A program made the position numbers and the translations under genes. Below the pieces are notes generated by a model that was not told the DNA's origin, ran no database searches, and saw only the letters and a program-made list of their open reading frames with translations. From Sipunculus nudus (taxonomy: Eukaryota; Annelida; Sipuncula; Golfingiida; Sipunculidae), in assembly GCA_026874595.1 (NCBI GenBank), contig CM049313.1, forward strand, positions 78,546,659-78,610,658: a stretch of DNA of 64,000 nt. The letters are read 5' to 3'. Below are positions 22,730 to 34,332 of this stretch, piece by piece; within the stretch, counting starts at the first letter, position 1, and each line of letters starts with the position of its first letter.

Positions 22730-24440
22730 AATTAAAAATTTGTTATCAAGTCCTCAGAAAAGATGAAAAATGGTGATCTTTGCCAGGATCTTCAAGGTTA
22801 AATCAGTTGAATTATAGATCATTGGCTATAGGATTTCTTCTGAAAGTTTATGACTTTGGATGTATCACAGATTTTCCCCTGAAATTTTGACACACAAGTT
22901 TTTTCCACCAAATTCTTGGGTGATTCCAAAAACTCTTGACCTTGATATTCAAGTTCAGCTCTGTGGAATTCAAGGATTATTGTGATCCCACAACTTTGGA
23001 AATACTTAAGATTTACCTTATATGTCATATTTGACATACAAGTCATTTTCGCTTTAAAAATTATATTAGTTTGAAAACTGGTGACCTTGACCCTGATCTT
23101 GAAGGTCAAATCTATAGAATTCTAGTTTTTTTTATGACCAATATAACTCTTGAAGTACTGAAGATTTTAACCTCATATTTCACACAAAATTTGTTTCCAC
23201 AGTGCTCTTTGACAAGCAAAGCCAAAACCTGTTAAGTTTTACCTTGATCTGCAAGGTCCAATCAGCCAAAATGTAAAGTATTTGTGGAACTGCTAACTGT
23301 TTGCATAAAGTATTGAATATTTTGTCCTTAAAGTCGATAGACAAAATGTTTTAATCAAGTTCTCAGGGGACCTTGAAAACTGGTGACCTTGGCTTTCTCT
23401 TCAGAGTCAAATCAGTAGATTTAGACATTTGCCTTAACATTGGACGTATTGCATATGTGTCCTTAAAATGTGACACACAGGTTGTTTCTATGTTCTGAGA
23501 GGAGTTTAACTGATGGCCTTGACTGTGCATTCACATTGGAAGTATTGCATATGTGTCCTTAAAATGTGACACACAGGTTGCTTCTATGTTCTGAGAGGAG
23601 TTTAACTGATGGCCTTGACTATGCATTAACATTGGAAGTATTGCATATGTGTCCTTCAAATGTGACCCACAGGTTGTTTCTATGTTCTGAGAGGAGTTTA
23701 ACTGATGGCCTTGACTGTGCATTATCATTGGAAGTATTGCATATGTGTCCTTAAAATGTGACACACAGGTTGTTTCTATGTTCTGAGAGGAGTTTAACTG
23801 ATGGCCTTGACTGTGCATTAACATTGGAAGTATTGCATATGTGTTCTTCAAATGTGACACACAGGGTGTTTCTATGTTCTCAAGGAGTTTAACTGATGGC
23901 CTTGACTGTGCATTAACATTTGAAGTATTGCATATGTGTCCTTCAAATGTGACACACAGGTTGTTTCTGTGTTCTGAAAGGAGTTCAACTGATGGCTTTG
24001 ACTGTGCATTAACATTGGAAGTATTGCACATGTGTCCTTAAAATGTGACACACAGGTTGTTTCTATGTTCTGAGAGGAGTTTAACTGATGGCCTTGACTG
24101 TGCATTAACATTGGAAGTATTGCATATGTGTCCTGAAATTTGACACACAGGTTGTTTCTATGTTCTGAGAGGATTTTAACTGATGGCCTTGACCTTGCTT
24201 TTATTCTCCTTTTGTACATTCTGTATCATGAGACCAGTCATGATTGGATTCAGTAGTCACATATGTGTGACCCATATTAAAGAAAAACCCTTTTGGCTTT
24301 GATGTCAGAAGTGAAAGGTCAAAATCATATTTGAAATTAATCTCAATCTAGTTTTCAGATGATAAAATTCCTGTTGTGAATGTAAGTCTATAATGTCATA
24401 CTAGTTGGCAGAGCGTCATGACCCATGGGTCCCCTTTTTT
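22730..24440 (+). mobile_element. Helitron2-like element, AGCTCAGCTGACT family, with minisatellite
   Basis: The tail CATGACCCATGGGTCCCC and the 250 bases before it match the element at 18203-18957. Repeated GACCTTGA-type sentences (GGTGACCTTG, AAGGTCAAAT) run through the body. The 5' border is not resolved and is set approximately. It contains the 96-bp array at 23415-24195. Confidence 0.5.
23415..24195. repeat. 96-bp tandem repeat, about eight copies
   Basis: TGATGGCCTTGACTGTGCAT starts at 23511, 23607, 23703, 23799, 23894, 23990, 24086 and 24181 (period 95-96). The unit includes GTATTGCATATGTGTCCTT and GACACACAGGTTGTTTCTAT. Because 96 is a multiple of three, repeated open frames appear on both strands; I do not regard them as genes. 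Confidence 0.95.
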
Positions 24441-24444
24441 GTGA

Positions 24445-24885
24445 CTGTAGATCCTTCTAATAATGTAAGTGCATATAGAAAGTATTATACATTTATAAAT
24501 AGACCTTGTTGAGATTCAGGACTACAGAGGCAGTAAATATATGCATTATGTAAATATTTTGACAATTTAATAAGGAAGATTAACAATATTTTTAATAGGC
24601 TTTGTAGCTCTTTTCTATATACAGAGGCATAAAATGCTCTTCTGTTGCATGTAGTCATTGAAGGAGCTCATGCCACATCACATGCATATGGAACTAGGAT
24701 AAAGGAAACTTTACATGCAGAACAGACTTATCTATAATATTGCCAAATGGCTGTAGCATCAGGATTTACATTTTGAAAGGCAACAATATAACAGTAACTA
24801 CCTCTTTTCTGTCTGGTAGGTTTTGATATTTTTCTGTCATAGGCAGATTCAGCTGAGTGCCATGACCCAATGGTCCTTTGTGTTA
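24445..24885 (+). repeat. Dispersed repeat homologous to 7300-7640
   Basis: This is the second copy of the family described at 7048. It ends around CAGATTCAGCTGAGTGCCAT, then GACCCAATGGTCC, a tail that combines an inverted AGCTCAGCTGA-type block and a hairpin. That suggests a Helitron2-like 3' terminus. Confidence 0.55.
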
Positions 24886-25712
24886 ATTATGTTTATCATA
24901 GATAATTACAATTCAAATGAACATAGCCACATAGTGTTGTTCACCTCTAGTGATGAGACTTTATTTTGCTGGCTGTGTCACCCTACAGAGCTGGCATGGA
25001 CTAGTAGCTAAGGCCCTGCCAACTCATGATTATATTTATTAGTTTACAAAAGCAAGAATTAAAGTATAAATAACTAAAATAGAAGAAAACACTCATTTGT
25101 GGTTCTGTTAAACTCAATGAGAACTGCGTATCCATCCAGAACTTGAATTTGTATCTGCTGTCCAACTAAAAACAAATACTTGTTTAACCTATAATATGCT
25201 CATCCTTAACATGTTTCGGGAGTTGGAGATTTGCACATTAAATATACCAAAGGTAAAAAGGTAAACTGACGAATAAAAATATTTGAGAAAGTTTTTAGAA
25301 GATTTATTCTTAGCTAAGATGTTAATTCTTGCATGTCAGTGTTGCAGTTTATAGTTGAATTTAAAAATTGTGAAGATCAGTTTCAGTCTGCTGTATATAT
25401 GTAGTAAACATACTCTAAAATTTAAGTTACACTCGGAACATAAATGCAATCTGAGGATCAACAGTAATGTTTATTCATAGAAAAACATGACACAGATGCC
25501 TGTTGTGTTTTTTAGGCTGATGGACAGAGTTAATCATGATAAATATCTTGTCATGTCTAGTTATATCTTCAGGTTGTCACAGTTAGTTATGATGATGATA
25601 ACTTGATCCCATGTCAGTAGCCACTTAATTTTATGTATTACCTTCATTATTTTATTAAACATTTTTGGTGTTATTTATTCGTTGAGTGTTATATCTCAAC
25701 CAATATTTGCAG
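24886..25712. other. Intron end, no recognised feature
   Basis: AT-rich sequence leading to the acceptor of the ASRAK exon. Confidence 0.5.
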
Positions 25713-25856
25713 CTTCAAGAGCCAAATTGGCTGCAATGAACTCCATCTCGAAGATTCGTGGCCAAGCCAAAAACCAGTCGTATCCGCAGCCTGAGGGGTC
25801 ATTAGGTGACTGTATGGTCAAGTACGGCAAGGACCTGGGCGATGACACAGCTTTTG
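25713..25856 (+). CDS. SH3GL: Endophilin-A exon: BAR insert region (ASRAK...GDDTAFG)
   Basis: The acceptor is atatttgcag and the donor is ttttg/gttagt. With the base carried over, it encodes ASRAKLAAMNSISKIRGQ, then a stretch with YPQPEGSLGDCM and KYGKDLGDDTAF, ending one base into a Gly codon. The ASRAK...SKIRGQ segment is the endophilin-specific helix-1 insert, an amphipathic appendage at the centre of the concave face that enters the bilayer. YPQPEG is closer to the arthropod protein than to the vertebrate paralogues. The size and borders match the conserved family exon structure. Confidence 0.96.
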
Positions 25857-26234
25857 GTTAGTATGACGTATAAGTGACAAGTGCTGTGTCAGGCAGGCTC
25901 AGATCTGAGCTCCAGACACCAATATCTTTTCATATACATCTAATATTTTACCCACTGAACTGATTTAACTTTCAAAATTAATAGAAAAATAAACTGTGAA
26001 AAATATAATAATTAATTGAAATCCAGTAAACGTGGACCTGTTACTTTTGCCCAAATTATGCAAAATCTAGGATTCAGAGAAGAGAAGGATTTACTGTTTA
26101 CTGTTTCAAACAAATGCCCTGAAAAAAAACAAACTCAAGGAACTGTAAGGTATAGTAGTCAAAACTGTGAAAACCCCCAAGATCCCCCCTACTTTGTCCA
26201 TCAAACTTTCAACTTTTTATACAAACTTTGACAG

Positions 26235-26368
26235 GTCAGTCCCTCATAGAAGCAGGGGAAGCCTACAAACAGCTTGGAGACATCAAGTACTCACTAGAAG
26301 ACACAGTCAAACAGAACTTCATTGAACCTCTCCACCATCTACAGTCAAAGGACTTGAAGGAAGTCAAT
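26235..26368 (+). CDS. SH3GL: Endophilin-A exon: BAR helix 2 start
   Basis: The acceptor is actttgacag and the donor is gtcaat/gtaagt. It completes the Gly codon and then encodes 44 residues including QSLIEAGEAYKQLGDIKYSL, VKQNFIEPLHHLQ and KDLKEVN. The KQNFxxPL and DLKE motifs are hallmarks of BAR helix 2 in endophilins. It ends in phase 0. The short 378-bp intron before it contrasts with the giant neighbouring introns. A reading frame in the intron that runs into this exon (from 26016) is not coding. Confidence 0.96.
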
Positions 26369-28223
26369 GTAAGTGGCATGTCATATCACCTGACAAATAA
26401 CTATTCAATTATTGCTATTACATTAAAATGTAATTCATAGAAGATTTCTTGTGCATCCATCTGACAGTGTGTCTACCTTAGGTATATCAGAAAAATATTG
26501 AAAAGGGTCCTATTAAAAAAATAAGACACATTTCCTGAAAGCTCAGGAACTGATGTTTCTTATATATTAAACACTATGGAAATTAAAAAAAAAATAAATG
26601 AAATATTGACTGTTCTGTGTACATATTCTGCCTGTGTGTTATTTTCTCAAGGCCAAGGATAATTTGCACAAATGAATCAAATTCAGAACAATGATTGGCT
26701 GAACAGATCACATGGTAGTGGATTTCCAATGATAATATGTCATAATTATGTCGTTATCTTATGTCATAAGATTCTGACATACTTGTGTACCTGATTTAAA
26801 AAATTACGTTTTTTTCTGGCAATAAAAGGAAGGGAATATGGTCTGCTTCCAGTATGCCTTTTATCATATAAAAGTTCTTATGATTTAGGCATATGGCTAT
26901 GACTATAAGACAGGAGCTAGTTTTACTCAATTTTTCTTATATTTCAGCTAGAACATTTATTTATTTATCCCTTTATCAAAAGCAGTTTCTACAAAATGAC
27001 AGAACTTACAGAGTTATTATTAAACTAAGCTTTCAGTGAAGCTACATATTTATTCTTAATCCAGTCCACATTATTCTATCATAGGCCCAGGAGCAAGGAT
27101 AATGACACACCCAGCCGATAAAAGTCACAGGTCATGAACTCTCGCCTGGGTCGGAGGGCTCAGCACTATCAACCAATCCCAAATCCTGTAATATTTGCAT
27201 CATGGAAATAAGTCCCACCTACCAATCGTAAGGTGTATATGATATCATGCATTAATTTAATATATTTGCTTAGGCTCCTGATAGATGTGAAACAAAACTT
27301 GAATGAGATATCAGATATTCATTTATTCCATAAGCACTTCTGTAAATATCACATAAAGAGAGAGTAATTAAGAAATTTTACGGTCCCAGTGTGAGAAATG
27401 TATATGTCGAGGTGAGTAAGTCCTGTCAGTGTCAGTCAATGTTAGAATTTTATTTTCTCACAAGGTATGACGAAACTGAAATATTAAAAGCCTTATTCCA
27501 AAATAAATATAAAACACAACAACCTGTAACAATAAATTTAACATATATGTTAGATCAATATTAGATGAAAAATACTGTATTTCATGGTTGATAAAGTCCC
27601 GTACTTGAGCCTCTGACATGTGACCACAGGAGGACCTAATGGGCCTGATCCATGACTGTCTGCTCCAGAGGGGTTTCACTGTACACTAAAATACTAAAAC
27701 AGGAAGACATTTATATGTGATAGTTTGAAAAATAATTCATGCCTATTTCAAATGCAAATGTCCTATAAAATCATAATTTTGAAAGTAAGTATCCCTATCA
27801 AAAAATGTGTATATATGTCTTAGGATTTACCCATATATTAACATGATGCATATAGCTTTTCTTAATTTGCACATTTAAGTTTAAAAAAACGAGTCAAATA
27901 CCTGAAATCTGTTAAAATATTTTAAAATCTAGATCAAATAAACCATGATTAGAAAACCCAAAGTTTTCATATAATAACATGTAGAGTGCATTTTCAGCTC
28001 TGTAACTAATGTTTTGTTATAATTTTGACCACAAAATGTGAATTTCGCTCTTGACCTTAAGGAGCAACTGAATTGCTTATTTAAATTGATGAATGTGTAA
28101 TCATAACAAAAAAGGTCAGCTAACTTGCTGTTATTTCATTGTGAAAAGTTCCCAAAAATTATGATCACGACCCACCCTGAATAAACCCTCAATGCACCCT
28201 GTTTTATTTTTTCATTGTTTCAG
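26369..28223 (+). other. Intron, no recognised element
   Basis: A 1.86 kb AT-rich intron. A short piece at about 27590-27690 ending AGGGGTTTCACTGTACA may be one end of a DNA transposon; no partner was found. Confidence 0.45.
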
Positions 28224-28290
28224 CACCACCGCAAGAAAATGTCTGGAAGAAGACTGGACTTTGATTGTAAAAAGCGTAAACACGAAAAAG
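28224..28290 (+). CDS. SH3GL: Endophilin-A exon: helix 2 HHRKK...LDFDCKK
   Basis: The acceptor is ttcattgtttcag and the donor is aaaaag/gtaagt. It encodes 22 residues, HHRKKMSGRRLDFDCKKRKH then EK, plus one base of a Gly codon. The HHxKKxxGRRLD block lies on the positively charged BAR surface and is nearly invariant in the family. FDCKKR is the invertebrate form, where vertebrates have YDYKKK. It is followed by a 23.1 kb intron full of mobile elements. Confidence 0.96.
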
Positions 28291-29420
28291 GTAAGTATGA
28301 AAACAGAAGAATATAACAGATACAGATTGAAGCATGTCTGTGTATGCTGTTAACAGTTTCAGGGTCTTACACTGTTCCAACAAGGTCTGAAAACCTCTGA
28401 AATCCTGTCTGATAACAATGTACTTTAGTAAATGGGCATAAATAACAAAAAAGCAGATATTAACATAACCAGACCATGAATTTGGGAAACATATAATCAG
28501 AGTTAATAATCTTTTGGGTTAATTGTCACCTTAGGCATAGTAATGTGTTTCATTATAATTTACATATTAAAGAATAGTTATGTATATTTTTGTTCTCTGA
28601 AAATATTTCACACTTTGTGAAAATTTATATTGATCACTGGAGCTACACCATTTATTTGTGGGTCTTTTGGTGTGTAACAGTAAAATACAGTACTCTAGAT
28701 GGTCTCTGAGACTTGGTTTGAACATTGTTTATGTACATATTGAATGTGTGTATCATTCCTTGAGCTAGAAGCCATATTCATATAATGCCTACAGTTAGGT
28801 CTCTCAAGTTTTCAACTTCCCAGCTTTGCCTCTTGGTTATTGTTCAGCTGCACAAGCTGTTAATGACTGTTTCTTGTAAATATTTATGACATGAGTTTGA
28901 GTTACTTTTCACATGAATGAACTGAAATGATTATTTTATATCCTTTGAGTTTTAATCAGCTTGATTTTCTTTCTTATTCTAAATACCTTCATGCAAATTT
29001 TATATAAATATGTCTTGCAATTTCCTGGATGTTTGGTTTTTAACCTTAATGTCCAGAAAAGGTTCAAAATTTCAAAAATTTTATATATTTTTGAAGATCA
29101 TAATTGACTGTTCATTTCCAAACACCATGTATTTTTACTGTTAAACCAACTTACTTATTTTTCAAACCCTGGCATTTGACACAGACATTTCACAATTACT
29201 AAATACAGCCTGTTTTTCATAGTTAATTCTGTGTCCACACTGTTCTCTTTTTGCTGGTATATAAAAGGAGCTGGCTAGTTTAAGAAAAAAATATTGAGAA
29301 AAATAATGAGAAATATTAAGAAATACTCCAAGTAGAGTCTGATGAAGGCATGGACACCGTAACAGTACCCGTAGTTGAAAAATACTCTGTTTGTGATTAC
29401 TTGGTTTTGGAATTTACAAA
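28291..29420 (+). other. Intron start, no recognised feature
   Basis: AT-rich start of the 23.1 kb intron, with no repeat borders seen. Confidence 0.5.
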
Positions 29421-29422
29421 TA

Positions 29423-30831
29423 CTGTAAAATCTCCACTTAAAACCGCACTTCCGATCAAAACCGCACCCAGACTTCGCCGAAATTCCAGGTGAGACACCG
29501 CGAGGGGCTCAAATACTAAGAACCCCCCTTTAAAACCGCACCAACTTTCGCTACGGAATGATTTGACAAAGGACACAATCAAGCTATCATCTAGAAATGA
29601 ACACGCGTAGGTTGCGACTGGGCCATTCCTGTCCACTTTAAAATTCCTTGGGCATTTTATTCAAACACATCATAACACTTTTTTTGCAAGGTCACTCAAG
29701 CATGAAGTTTGGGAAGACGTAAGGGCCGGTGAACCTCTGCCTGTTTATACAGATTTTATTCCGTGCCGTATTCTTGTTTGCTACTGATTTGTCATTATTT
29801 TTTAGAAAAAATATTCTGCTGATCCATTTCAAGTCACTGTATATTTTAATTCTAAAAGTAATATTTTGAAATCTTAATTTTTGATGAAAATTCCATTTTC
29901 TGGAATTACTCAGAAGATTCAGATCATTTTCATACCGGTTACTTCGGTATTATAATCGTCACATCGTACGTTGACATGGCTCCATGTCACAATTTGCTGG
30001 TGCGTTTGAAAACATCGCTGGTCAACTTAACTAAATATCTAAGTAACTGAAGTTACCTTGTCGAGATACGCACGTATAGGAAACATGACGCTTGAAATCG
30101 AGTGATTTAAGGTAAAATTAAAGTGGCCAGTCGGGGTAAGAAAGTTTTTTTTTTCCTGAAGAAAGTTTCCGTGTGGGGAGCCATTTTGTCAAAGCAGTGT
30201 TCGCGCAAGGCACGCTGGTCTGAAATAGGTGGCTGTTCTGTTTACCACCCACCGCGTACAGCCGTTCAAAATATTCTTAGCAGAATACTGGGGCGTTTCA
30301 GTACATGGCGGCACTCAAACTTGATTTTAAAACGATCGTCTGCCATTGTGTGACTCTTTACGATGTCAGCTTTTTATTCATTTTACGTTTTGACAAAAAA
30401 TCATTGCTAAATAATGCCGCAAATGGGTTTAAAGTAGGCTTTTATTTCAATTTTGCTTTACCATGCCAAATGAAGTGGGCCGCTTAGTGTTACAGCAGGG
30501 TTGTTGTAAACGTATTATTTGGTGACAGTTACCAAGATTTTATAACAAGTTATATGTCACGCGAAACTAATCAGCAATATTTAGTGTATAAATAACAAAT
30601 AATCGTAAATAATACATTTAAACACGGCTCCCATGCATGCGAGACTGCTGCTAAGAACGGCCTTCGAAAATTGCAATATTATCGCCCACTCAGCCCAAAA
30701 AACGATGTCTTTCAGGAAGATATTCAGGAAACCCTTCTAGTATAAACCGCACAGTGCTTTCAGGAAAACAACCCGATTTCAAGATTTTGAATTTCTTGAT
30801 TAAACCGCGGTTTTAAGTGGAGATTTTACGG
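29423..30831. mobile_element. Pogo/Tigger-like element with long perfect inverted ends
   Basis: A TA duplication (29421-29422 and 30832-30833) flanks termini C-(T/C)GTAAAATCTCCACTTAA and on through AACCGC, with 25 or so bases inverted nearly exactly at the other end. The AACCGCAC motif recurs several times inside both ends. The interior is GC- and CpG-richer than the intron around it. Short frames inside (29397-29636 minus, 30123-30353 plus) show no recognisable transposase. The well-preserved ends suggest relatively recent insertion. Confidence 0.88.
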
Positions 30832-30833
30832 TA

Positions 30834-32943
30834 TCCTAAAATACCATCTATTTTTCCAGTTTCCTAAGTCTATTATTGCTCAGATTTTTAAAAGCTGGAT
30901 GCAAGAATCATCATAATAATTCCCTTTATGATTTATATAATAATAATCAATAACCAGAAGTCTTTAAACTTGATTGATACTAATCAATATAGCTGATTTT
31001 ATCATAATTAAAAATGTTTCCTTCTATTCAAAACTTCCTCCATTATGCAGTGTTATCAGATCTTTTGTGTTAAATAATGGGAATACATGACCCATGTATG
31101 AATGTCCTAGATGCCTATGAATAAACATAGTACACCTGGTTTGAGAAGCCAAGTTATCAGTGTATGATTCAATGAGAGGAAGGTTATCAGTAATAGAACA
31201 ATAAAACACTATGTGACACCTGGATGCTGAAGTACTTAACATGAATCTCAGTCACTAGGTTGATGAGCCAGTCTGCATTCTGCATTATCAGCATATCTGT
31301 AATTTTGCTGATTCACTGCCCATCTAACCTTTCAAAGAAATAATTCCACAACACTTCAACCCTTCTGAGTTACTGTTGCTGTGTTTATTGTAGGGTCACA
31401 AAACTGCACAGCTGGACATATGACCTAACAGAATTATTATTTGGGCATTGCTTTTTGGTGCATATATACTGCTTTTATATTATTAAAATGAATAGATTAA
31501 TTAAATAATTAGTAGATTACTTAACACCACTGTAACCTGTCTCTCATGCCAGTTCTATGGAAGAAATCAAATTTTTGATTTTAATAATTGTGTTTATTAT
31601 TATTATTATTATTTTTTTAATTATATTATTATTATTAAAGTAATTCATCTACCTGTGTCATGTTTTGAAATGTTTCATAAATTATTTTAAATTAACTTTA
31701 AATGTTATTCACGGCTGAAGTAAATATTGGAAACTGAAAAGCTTACTGCATAAACTGAAAAATGTTTTATTTATTAATGACCAAACTACAAACAATCAAG
31801 TATTACTCAGCTCAGTTACTCAGCTCAGATATCTAGAGTTTAAGAAACAAAATTGAAAAAAAAATTTATCTAGTGTAGAGTCACTGTTTCAGATGTCCAG
31901 CTGTACTGGTTTGTGAACTACTCTTCATCAAGTTCATTCAGGGGCCAATGACTGGTGGCCCAAATCTTTCATAGGCTGCCTCAGTGTGCTTGACAGTGTG
32001 TATATAGCCATTTGTATTTTTACTTAGACAATGTCTTTGATGTTGTTTCATTGCAGGAGGTAAGACAAGTTGGATCTCTGTTTGACTAAGTATAGTCTTA
32101 GCTCTATATGCATGGCACTTGGATGGTAATGGGTAGTATTGTACTGGTTTATTGTATTTTTCATACTTTACAAGCTTATTAGGCTATTATAGGCTGTCAT
32201 CATAACCATTATCTATTATCATTCATGTATCATAGTATTATGAAATTTTGAGCCTCACTTTGTAGAGGAGTAATTTTAAATGATTACAATTAAATAATTA
32301 TATGCTATATTATAAATTATTTTTGATTGACATTCAGTACAGCTGTAGGAGTCTTGATTCAAACTGTCATCATGTGCTGTTTTACTCAATTCAGGGATAT
32401 TTAATTGATAACCTGCATCATTTGGCTTCAGTGATTAACATAACAGACTTGCACATTTTGGTCTTAACAATAACATGGTTGTTGATACATGTACTTGATT
32501 CCTCACCTTCTTTGTCAGAGTGTGTATACAGTGCATGCAATGGATCCTCATGATTTCAGTCTTTATAAGTTTATGTTAATTATGTGTTTTTGAAAAACAA
32601 GAATTTGAAGTCTGCTAAATCATTCAAAGAACAACACAGTTTGGATTACTGACTAATTAGGAGAATATAAAAAAAACTGGTTATGGATTATATGTGGTCC
32701 TTGCTAGATGAAAGCTTTATTTGATGCAGTGTCACCTTGCAATGTTGCATGTTCAGGGTGGAGGGACTGTGGGACTTAGTTAGATTACTGTTTGTGCATG
32801 GTGGGGCATGTATTTCTGTATCTAACTTGTGTTTGTTTATGTATTATAAAGTAACAGAATGGGTAACTGTACTGAGCTGACTTTGACCAAGTATAAGTGG
32901 TATCATACACAGTTTCCACAACCTGAGATACAACAGAGAGGCA
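30834..32943. other. Intron, no gene; ATT microsatellite
   Basis: AT-rich sequence with an interrupted (ATT)n tract at 31592-31640. No other structure seen. Confidence 0.5.
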
Positions 32944-34332
32944 TTTTTAGCGAACCTGTGAGCTTATGTGATGGTGTGGCGTTGTTTGGCGTCCGTCGTC
33001 CGGCGTCTGTACGTTAACCCATACTATTTTGAAAATGGCAAGAGGTAGCATCACGAAATTTTATGCAAAAAATTAGTCATCTAAAAAACTATATCAGATT
33101 TTGCTTATTTTTTGGCTAACTGCATTTTCTTAGATTTTAAAGGGAAAAAGCTAAAAAAGCTTTAAAAATCTTCTTCTCCAAAACTCTTCAGCCAAATTGT
33201 CCAATATTTCACAGAAATGATTCCTAGAATAATCTTTCTAAAGTTTGTTCGAATGGTTTAAGTTCGGTGATTTTTGGCCAAGTTACAGGAAGTTGAACTT
33301 AGTCATCTGTCCATAAAAGCATACTAAAATTACAATCTCAGAAAAGGCTGGAGCTATCATCACCAAATTTTATGCCAATGTTGTTCACATGAGACATATC
33401 TGAAATTGAGGTATTGGTTGCGCCACCTGCATCAACCTTTTTTGTACGGGGGTCATCAGTGCCCGTATCATACTGACGGCTACAAAAAACTTCTTCTCTG
33501 AAACCATATGGCCAAATAGTTAAATATCGCACAGAAATGATCCTAGGGTAGTGCTTTCTATTTTTGTTCAAATGGTCTAAGTTCAGTGACTTTTGGCTGA
33601 GTTATGGGAAGCTGAATTTAGTCATATGCTGTAACAGCCCATTTTAGATCAGTGGCTACAAAGATCTTCTCCTCAAAAACCACTGGGCCAAATTCTTAAA
33701 TCTCACACATTAATTATCCTTAGATGTTGGTAATTCAAGTTTGTTCAAATGGTTTTGGTTCAGTTAGTTATGGGAAGCTTAACTTAGCCATTTTGCTGTA
33801 TTTTCCCATATGAGTTATAAACCTGTAAAATTTTTTTTGACTGACCCTACTGAGGCTAATTTGTTTAATATTTTACAAGAATAATCCCCTGAATAATTCT
33901 TATAATAATTGTCTTTTATGGTTCCAAAGAATGAATTTTGGCTGAATTATAAAGGTTCAATTGAGTCATTTTACCATATATGTTAGCTGTGTGAAGCAGA
34001 TACACAGATACATCTAGATACATCTAGACTGGCACCAGTTTATCAGCATTTATTACATCATGCCTCTAGACATTTAGATTTCAGGTTATCTATGGTTAAT
34101 ATTGACAAGAATGTTTTTTAAAAGCTTTTAAAAATGTAGATTTATGATTTTTAGATATTCCTCATGCCAGGCAATGTTTACAATCACAGCTATACAGCTC
34201 TCTGTTGGTATATAAAGACGGCTGTACATGGATTATAAATAATTAGTATCCATAGTCAAATTAATTCAAGATTTTGCCATCAGTGAGATGTATCTGTACT
34301 ACAATTTTGCATTCAATATGCATCTGTATTAA
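32944..34332 (+). mobile_element. Helitron2-like element, GCGAACCTGTG family, 5' part
   Basis: The head TTTTTAGCGAACCTGTGAGC is followed by TGATGGTGTGGCGTTG. The body aligns over more than 1 kb with the copy at 47211 (shared TCATCACCAAATTT, GGTATTGGT-GCGCCACCTGC, GTGCCCGTATCATACTGACG tracts). It carries a TATA-like TATATAAAGACGGCTGTA at 34209. It stops abruptly where a second head of the same family begins, so this copy lacks its own tail. Confidence 0.7.

Noticed and set aside
26016-26234. Upstream extension of the helix 2 exon, since an open frame runs close to it
   Set aside because: A clear acceptor at 26233-26234 gives the correct phase with the preceding exon and conserved residues start exactly there.
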